Source: Salinarimonadaceae bacterium
GTDB taxonomy: Bacteria; Pseudomonadota; Alphaproteobacteria; Rhizobiales; Beijerinckiaceae
Reading direction: 5' to 3'
Assembly: GCA_007693435.1 (NCBI GenBank)
Contig: REDO01000084.1
Location: forward strand, 1-48,188
DNA: 48,188 bases
The notes under the pieces were generated by a model. It did not search any database and was not told the origin of the DNA. It saw only the letters and a list, made by a program, of their open reading frames with translations. Both the position numbers and the translations under genes were made by a program. Of the stretch, positions 43,607 to 48,188 are shown one piece after another (within the stretch, counting starts at the first letter, position 1; each line of letters starts with the position of its first letter).

Positions 43607-44185
43607 TCACATCCTGGGCAGGAGAACCGAATCGACGACGTGGATGACGCCGTTCGACTGCAGGACATCACCGATGGTCACGGTGGCGCCGCCATTGCTC
43701 TCGTCGATGATGACGATGCGATTGTCGTTCATGCGCGCCGTGATCGGCTTGCCGGCGGCGGTGGTCATGGTGTAGGCGCCGCCATTGGAGCGGATTTGGT
43801 TCATCAGGTCCTGCGCGGTCAGGCGACCGGGAACGACGTGATAGGTCAGCACCGTCGTCAGCGCATCCTTCATGTCGGGCTCCAGCAGCGATGCGACCGT
43901 GCCGTCAGGCAGCTTGTCGAAGGCGGCGTTGGTCGGAGCGAACACGGTGAACGGGCCCGGGCTCTGAAGCGTCTCGACGAGATCGGCGGCCTGAACCGCG
44001 GCGACGAGCGTGGTGTGGTCCGCCGAGTTGACGGCGTTCTCGACGATGTTCTTGTCAGCGAACATCGGCGCTCCGCCGACGGTGACCGGCGCCTGCGCCG
44101 CAGCGGTGGAAATATATCCCGGTCCGGAGAGGACGAGCGCGCCTGTCAGGGCGAGTGCGGAAAAAAGCTTCTTGGTCATGGTCAT
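43607..44185 (-). CDS. secreted fasciclin-domain protein
   Basis: A 192-residue protein: signal peptide about 1-31 (ending STAAAQ), then one FAS1 domain with the H1 motif FTVFAPTNAAFDKLP and H2 motif VIHVVDSVLLPRM. FAS1 proteins mediate adhesion or periplasmic stress functions. The ATG has GGAGAC 6-7 bases before it. It heads the fasciclin, cytochrome b, molybdoenzyme series. A possible ECF-type promoter lies upstream (minus strand, 44260-44225: GAAAC, then CGTAC/CGTCTC), typical of stress genes, but this is weak. Confidence 0.9.
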   Translation of the reverse strand: MTMTKKLFSALALTGALVLSGPGYISTAAAQAPVTVGGAPMFADKNIVENAVNSADHTTLVAAVQAADLVETLQSPGPFTVFAPTNAAFDKLPDGTVASLLEPDMKDALTTVLTYHVVPGRLTAQDLMNQIRSNGGAYTMTTAAGKPITARMNDNRIVIIDESNGGATVTIGDVLQSNGVIHVVDSVLLPRM

Positions 44186-44310
44186 TGCAACGTCTCCATT
44201 GTTGGGACCTTTTCAGGTCACACCGAGACGTACGGAGCGGCGACGGAGAAAGTTTCAGTCACGGATCGGGCAATGACGATTTAGCGGATTTCGCCGGAAA
44301 TGCCGGGCGC

Positions 44311-46302
44311 TCAGCGCGTCGCGGTCGCCGGCGCCTCCGTGGCGGCGTCCGGGACGGCGGTCGTGACGGCGACCGGAGCGGCAAGGCGCTGCGCCGTGGA
44401 CGGCTCCGCCGCCGGCTCCTGCCCGGGCTCGGCGATGCTCGGGGTGATTCGCGCCAGAAGCGCGCGGACCTCGCCGGCCTCGTCCGCGCGCGCGGCCTGT
44501 TCAAGACGATCGAAGGTCTCGCGAACCTCCTCCAGCGGGAAGAGCCGCGCGGTCGCGACGAACACGCCGTCGGCGCCCGAGGGCACCGTGGTCTCGCCTT
44601 CCTCGAACAATTCCTCGAAAAGCTTCTCGCCGGGGCGCAGCCCCGTGAAGGCGATGGGAATGTCGATTTCGGGGCGCAGTCCCGCCAGCGCGATCATGGT
44701 GCGCGCCAGATCGACGATCCTGACGGGCTCGCCCATGTCGAGCACGCAGATGCGCCCGCGCTGGTCCGGGCGCTCGATGCCGCGCGCCGCCGCCTGGAGA
44801 ACGAGTTCGGTCGCTTCGGCGATCGTCATGAAATAGCGGCGCATGTCCGGATCGGTCACGGTCACCGGTCCGCCCGCCTCGATCTGCGCGCGAAACAGCG
44901 GCACGACGGAGCCCGTCGAGCCCAAAACGTTGCCGAAACGGACGGTGATGAGGCGCGTTGCGACCCCCGAAACGTCGAGCGCCTGGCAATAGGCCTCCGC
45001 CGCGCGCTTCGTCGCGCCCATGACGCTCGTCGGGCGGATGGCCTTGTCGGTCGAGATCAGGACGAAGGCCTCCGCGCCCGCCTCGACCGCCGCATCCGCC
45101 ATGATCCGCGTCCCGACGATATTGGTGAGAACGCCCTCGCGGACATTGTGCTCGACGAGCGGCACGTGCTTGAGCGCGGCCGCGTGGAACACCACCGCCG
45201 GGCGCTCCTCGCCCATGATCGCCTTGACGCGCAAGCCGTCGCGCACGTCGGCGATGAGGGCGCGCCGCGCCAGCGCCGGAAACTCGCGTGAAAGCGTCTG
45301 GTCAATCTGGTAGAGGGCGTATTCCGAGGCGTCGATCAGGATCAGCCGCGCCGGGCCGCGCCGCGCGATCTGGCGCACGAGCTCCGATCCGATGCTCCCG
45401 CCGGCGCCGGTCACGAGCACCACACGGCCCTCGACGAGGGCGCGGATATTGTCGAGATCGAGCCTGACCGGCGCCCTGCCCAGCAGGTCCTCCAGCGTCA
45501 GCGCGGCGAGGTCCGGCTCGTCGCTGGTGAGCGGCTTGGAGGTGACGCGGCGCAGCGGCAGGCCCGTGCGCGCCGCGATGGCGGCGAGCTCCTGTCCGCG
45601 CTCCAGCTTGGATTCGGAGGGCGCGACGATCGCGGCGTCGATTGTCACGCCGCCGCGCGACAGGCGTTCCAGCACGGAGGGCAGTTCCGAGAGGTCGCCG
45701 ATGATCGGAAAGCCGCGGACGTCGCGACCGCGCTTCTTTTCGGTGTAATCGACGATCCCGTGCACCTTGTAGCGCCGCGACCGCTCAAGCCCGTAGCTGC
45801 GAATGACGAGATCGGCCTCTGCGGCCGTGCCGATCAGGATGATGTTCTCGCACCCCGGCTCGTGCAGGTCGCGCGGGCGCACGCTGGACAGACCGCCATC
45901 CTTGAGCGCCCGGTAGGCGAGACGCGGCGCGCCGAGCAGCACGATCATCACGAACCAGGCGATGAGGGGCGTGGCGCGCGGCAGGCCCTCGAGGCGGTTC
46001 ACGAGGAACAGCACGATCAGGAACAGGAGGATCGTGACCGTCGAGGCCAGCACGATCGAGCGCAGATCCGTGATCGAGGCGAAGCGCCACATGCCCCGGC
46101 CGAGTCCGAAAAGGCGGAACACGATCGCGGCGATTCCGGCGAAGCCGAGCACCCAGGCCCAGGCGTAATTCTGGTCGAACGTGCTCTCGAAGCCGTAGCG
46201 GGACGACAAAGCGATGACCATCGCCGCCGCCGCCATGAAGACGTCGTGCGCGCTGGCGAATATCTGCTTCCAGGAAAGCCTTGCGGGCATGCGGATGATC
46301 AT
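44311..46302 (-). CDS. membrane nucleotide-sugar 4,6-dehydratase (CapD/PglF/WbpM-like)
   Basis: A 663-residue protein with four N-terminal helices (about 12-135), a Rossmann-like CoA/nucleotide domain (NIILIGTAAEAD), and a catalytic NAD(P) short-chain domain with VLVTGAGGSIGSELV, the STDKAIRPTSVMGATKR segment (the M-x3-K version that replaces Tyr-x3-Lys in these enzymes), and C-terminal GLRPGEKLFEELF. It converts UDP-GlcNAc to the 4-keto-6-deoxy sugar for surface polysaccharide. ATG 46302 has GGGAG; ATG 46314 does not. A proline/alanine-rich tail ends the protein. Confidence 0.9.
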   Translation of the reverse strand: MIIRMPARLSWKQIFASAHDVFMAAAAMVIALSSRYGFESTFDQNYAWAWVLGFAGIAAIVFRLFGLGRGMWRFASITDLRSIVLASTVTILLFLIVLFLVNRLEGLPRATPLIAWFVMIVLLGAPRLAYRALKDGGLSSVRPRDLHEPGCENIILIGTAAEADLVIRSYGLERSRRYKVHGIVDYTEKKRGRDVRGFPIIGDLSELPSVLERLSRGGVTIDAAIVAPSESKLERGQELAAIAARTGLPLRRVTSKPLTSDEPDLAALTLEDLLGRAPVRLDLDNIRALVEGRVVLVTGAGGSIGSELVRQIARRGPARLILIDASEYALYQIDQTLSREFPALARRALIADVRDGLRVKAIMGEERPAVVFHAAALKHVPLVEHNVREGVLTNIVGTRIMADAAVEAGAEAFVLISTDKAIRPTSVMGATKRAAEAYCQALDVSGVATRLITVRFGNVLGSTGSVVPLFRAQIEAGGPVTVTDPDMRRYFMTIAEATELVLQAAARGIERPDQRGRICVLDMGEPVRIVDLARTMIALAGLRPEIDIPIAFTGLRPGEKLFEELFEEGETTVPSGADGVFVATARLFPLEEVRETFDRLEQAARADEAGEVRALLARITPSIAEPGQEPAAEPSTAQRLAAPVAVTTAVPDAATEAPATATR

Positions 46303-46374
46303 TCGGGCTCCCATCGGCGTCGGGATATCACTTCGCGGGGGCGCGGTAAATCGGATGCGTCGCGTTGATGAGGC

Positions 46375-47526
46375 TCACGCTGGCGTTCCGTCGTCGAGGA
46401 GGCGGGAATAGATCGCGAGCGTACGCTCGACGACGATCTCCTGGGCGAATTCCTCCTCGACCGCCCGCCGGGCGTTCGCCCCGAGCCTGCGCCGCAGATC
46501 CGCGTCGGCGGCGAGGCGTGCGAGCGCATCTGCCAGCGCCAATGGATCGCGTAGGGGGACGAGAAGACCGCTATCGCCGTCGCGGCAGATCTCGCGGCAA
46601 CCGGGCACGTCGGTCGCGACCAGCGGCAGGCCGCAGGCGGCGGCCTCCAGCAGCGATTTCGGCAGACCTTCGCGATAGGAGGGGAGGACCGCGATATGGG
46701 CGCGCGCGTATTCGCCCGCGACATCCGCGCTGTGCCCGGCGATTTCGACGACGCCCTCATCCGCCCAGTTCGCCAGAGTTTCGGGCGGGACGCTCGCAGG
46801 ATTGAGGTCGCCGCCCCCGACGAGACGGATTCGCAAGGAAACGCCACGGTCACGAAGGATGCGCGCCGCCTCGACGAGCTCGCCGACGCCCTTGTCCCAG
46901 AGCATCCGCGCGACGCAGACCGCGACGGGCGGCCCCGGAGGTTCGGAGGAAGCCGGCCGGAAGGCCTGCGCATCGACGCCCGAACCCCTGATCGTGGCCA
47001 TGCGCGCCTCGGGCAGGCCCGCGCGCAGGAGAATGGCGCGGTCGTCGTCGTTCTGGACGATGGTCCACGTCGTCTGGCCGCGCCCCAGCGCCCGCAGCCC
47101 CGCGAGGAAGACGCCGCGCAGGACGCGCGTGCGCGGCTTTTCGTTGGTGAAGAGGAAGCCGAGCCCCGCCATCGCGTTGACGATGCGCGGCGCGCCGGCC
47201 AGCCGCGCCGCCAGCGATCCGAATAGCACCGGCTTGACCGCGACGTGATGCACGAGATCGGGCCGGACACGGCGATAGAGCCGCGTTATCTCCCTGACGG
47301 TGGCGAAGTCCCGGCGCGGGCTCAGGCCTGCGCGGTCGAAGGGGATATGCGCCGTCTCGAAGCCCTCGGCCCGCAGACGCCCCTCGTGGTCTGCGATGCG
47401 CGCGGCGACGATCACGCGCGCGCCCAGATCGCGCGCCGCCCGCGCCAGCGGCAGCCTGTGCGACCAGAAATACCAGTCTTCGGTGACGAGGAAGACGATC
47501 CTGCGTCCTGCGAGGGGTTGCTGCAT
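46375..47526 (-). CDS. group 4 glycosyltransferase
   Basis: A 383-residue GT-B enzyme of family 4. N-terminal acceptor part IVFLVTEDWYFWSHRLPLARAARD; C-terminal donor site with VCVARMLWDKGV, SYREGLPKSLLEAAACGLPLVATDVPGCREI (the EX7E motif) and GLLVPLRDP. It adds a sugar during capsule, O-antigen or exopolysaccharide building. 72 bp upstream of the sugar dehydratase on the same strand. Confidence 0.92.
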   Translation of the reverse strand: MQQPLAGRRIVFLVTEDWYFWSHRLPLARAARDLGARVIVAARIADHEGRLRAEGFETAHIPFDRAGLSPRRDFATVREITRLYRRVRPDLVHHVAVKPVLFGSLAARLAGAPRIVNAMAGLGFLFTNEKPRTRVLRGVFLAGLRALGRGQTTWTIVQNDDDRAILLRAGLPEARMATIRGSGVDAQAFRPASSEPPGPPVAVCVARMLWDKGVGELVEAARILRDRGVSLRIRLVGGGDLNPASVPPETLANWADEGVVEIAGHSADVAGEYARAHIAVLPSYREGLPKSLLEAAACGLPLVATDVPGCREICRDGDSGLLVPLRDPLALADALARLAADADLRRRLGANARRAVEEEFAQEIVVERTLAIYSRLLDDGTPA

Positions 47527-47685
47527 GTCGTCTCCGGGGCGCGAGCGAGGCGTGTCTAGCGCGGCTTCGGCGCCTGGTCAAAACGGCGTGAATCACGCTT
47601 CGGAAGGGGCGTCGAGCGGGAATTGCCCTGCGTCGAGAAAAGTCCTATGACCGCCCCCGACAGCGAGAGCATACCGGGGAGCACG

Positions 47686-48188
47686 ATGCTCAATCCTCCT
47701 GACAAGCGCAGCGTTTCCGTGACCGGCCTCGGCTATGTCGGCCTGCCCGTGGCCGCCGCCTTCGCCGCCGCCGGCCGTCCGGTCGTCGCGTTCGACATCG
47801 ACGAGCGGCGCATCGCCGAACTGAAGGCGGGCCACGACCGCACCGCGGAGGTCGAGCCGGACCGTCTCGCTTCGCCGAACCTCGTCTACACCAGCGACCC
47901 GAAGGACCTCGCGCGCGCCGATTTCCACATCGTCACCGTGCCGACGCCGATCACCGAATCCCGGCTTCCCGATCTGCGGCCCCTGATCTCCGCCTCGCGC
48001 ATGCTGGGCCGCGCGCTCAAGCGCGGCGACATCGTGGTCTACGAATCGACCGTCTATCCCGGCGCCACCGAGGAGGACTGCGTTCCCGTCCTCGAGGAAC
48101 AGAGCGGCCTGAAATGCGGCGTCGACTTTACGGTGGGCTATTCGCCCGAGCGCATCAATCCCGGCGATCCCGAGCACCGTTTCGAGAA
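47686..48188 (+). CDS. UDP-sugar dehydrogenase (TviB/WbpO-like), cut by the window edge
   Basis: The 5' 167 codons of a UDP-glucose/GalNAc dehydrogenase family protein: NAD-binding VSVTGLGYVGLPVAAAFAAAGRPVVAFDID, VTVPTPITESRLPDLRPL and VVYESTVYPGATEEDC with VGYSPERINPGDPEHR, the segment that distinguishes the UDP-N-acetylhexosamine dehydrogenases (Vi antigen/WbpO) from UDP-glucose dehydrogenase. It oxidises the C6 alcohol to a uronic acid. ATG 47686 has GGGGAG 5-10 bases upstream; ATG 47647 is a second option. The catalytic cysteine lies beyond the edge. Divergent from the glycosyltransferase; 159 bp between starts. Confidence 0.9.
   Translation, partial: MLNPPDKRSVSVTGLGYVGLPVAAAFAAAGRPVVAFDIDERRIAELKAGHDRTAEVEPDRLASPNLVYTSDPKDLARADFHIVTVPTPITESRLPDLRPLISASRMLGRALKRGDIVVYESTVYPGATEEDCVPVLEEQSGLKCGVDFTVGYSPERINPGDPEHRFE

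Overview
The window looks like a chromosomal segment of a high-GC alphaproteobacterium, most likely of the order Hyphomicrobiales (Rhizobiales). The reasons are the rpsT-dnaA order, a DivL-type tyrosine 'histidine kinase', a TsaE-sugar kinase fusion, a type III-fold ornithine decarboxylase with a long structured leader, TTAA-N7-TTAA motifs that resemble CtrA boxes, Flp-type pilins and strong G/C third-position bias. The species cannot be named from the sequence. Nearly all genes look native; no insertion sequence, prophage, CRISPR array, tRNA or rRNA was seen.

Layout. 1-8.8 kb (minus strand): divL, tsaE/amgK fusion, thrC, an M16 peptidase, an LpxL/HtrB-like acyltransferase and a DUF1223 thioredoxin-fold secreted protein. 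9.0-11.5 kb: a small tyrosine phosphatase (plus) and an MsbA-like ABC exporter (minus). 11.5-13.4 kb: a structured leader of about 430 nt, the ornithine decarboxylase and its terminator. 13.5-15.5 kb: a small unknown ORF, a NicO/RcnA-type metal transporter and its DUF1007 periplasmic partner. 15.8-20.6 kb (plus): a giant indolepyruvate ferredoxin oxidoreductase, then ruvC-ruvA without ruvB. 20.6-24.5 kb (minus): rluB with a very long repetitive tail, rsmD, a membrane protein and a 3-hydroxyisobutyrate dehydrogenase. 24.5-27.4 kb (plus): tadA, enoyl-CoA hydratase, serine/threonine dehydratase, rpsT with promoter and terminator.

27.4-32.3 kb: a gene-free stretch of about 830 bp, then dnaA (with a 12-bp minisatellite in its coding sequence), dnaN and recF. 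32.3-36.4 kb (minus): an OsmC protein, a sulfonate/nitrate-type ABC importer with a recognisable promoter, and a conserved protein of unknown function. 36.5-38.1 kb: two Flp pilins diverging, across an AT-rich region, from a secreted protein carrying a pilus-secretin N-domain. 38.3-41.3 kb (minus): a fused glycine/sarcosine/dimethylglycine methyltransferase followed by metK, together a pathway for making glycine betaine from glycine and SAM. 41.9-44.2 kb (minus): fasciclin-domain protein, cytochrome b and Tat-exported molybdopterin oxidoreductase. 44.3-48.2 kb: surface-polysaccharide genes (membrane sugar 4,6-dehydratase, group 4 glycosyltransferase, and a UDP-sugar dehydrogenase cut by the right edge).

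The most interesting items are the tyrosine-substituted DivL with a CtrA-like box upstream, the near-perfect CtrA-like box before the DUF1007/NicO pair, the structured decarboxylase leader, the 19-bp palindrome before the indolepyruvate oxidoreductase, the betaine-synthesis pair, and the fasciclin/cytochrome b/molybdoenzyme cassette.
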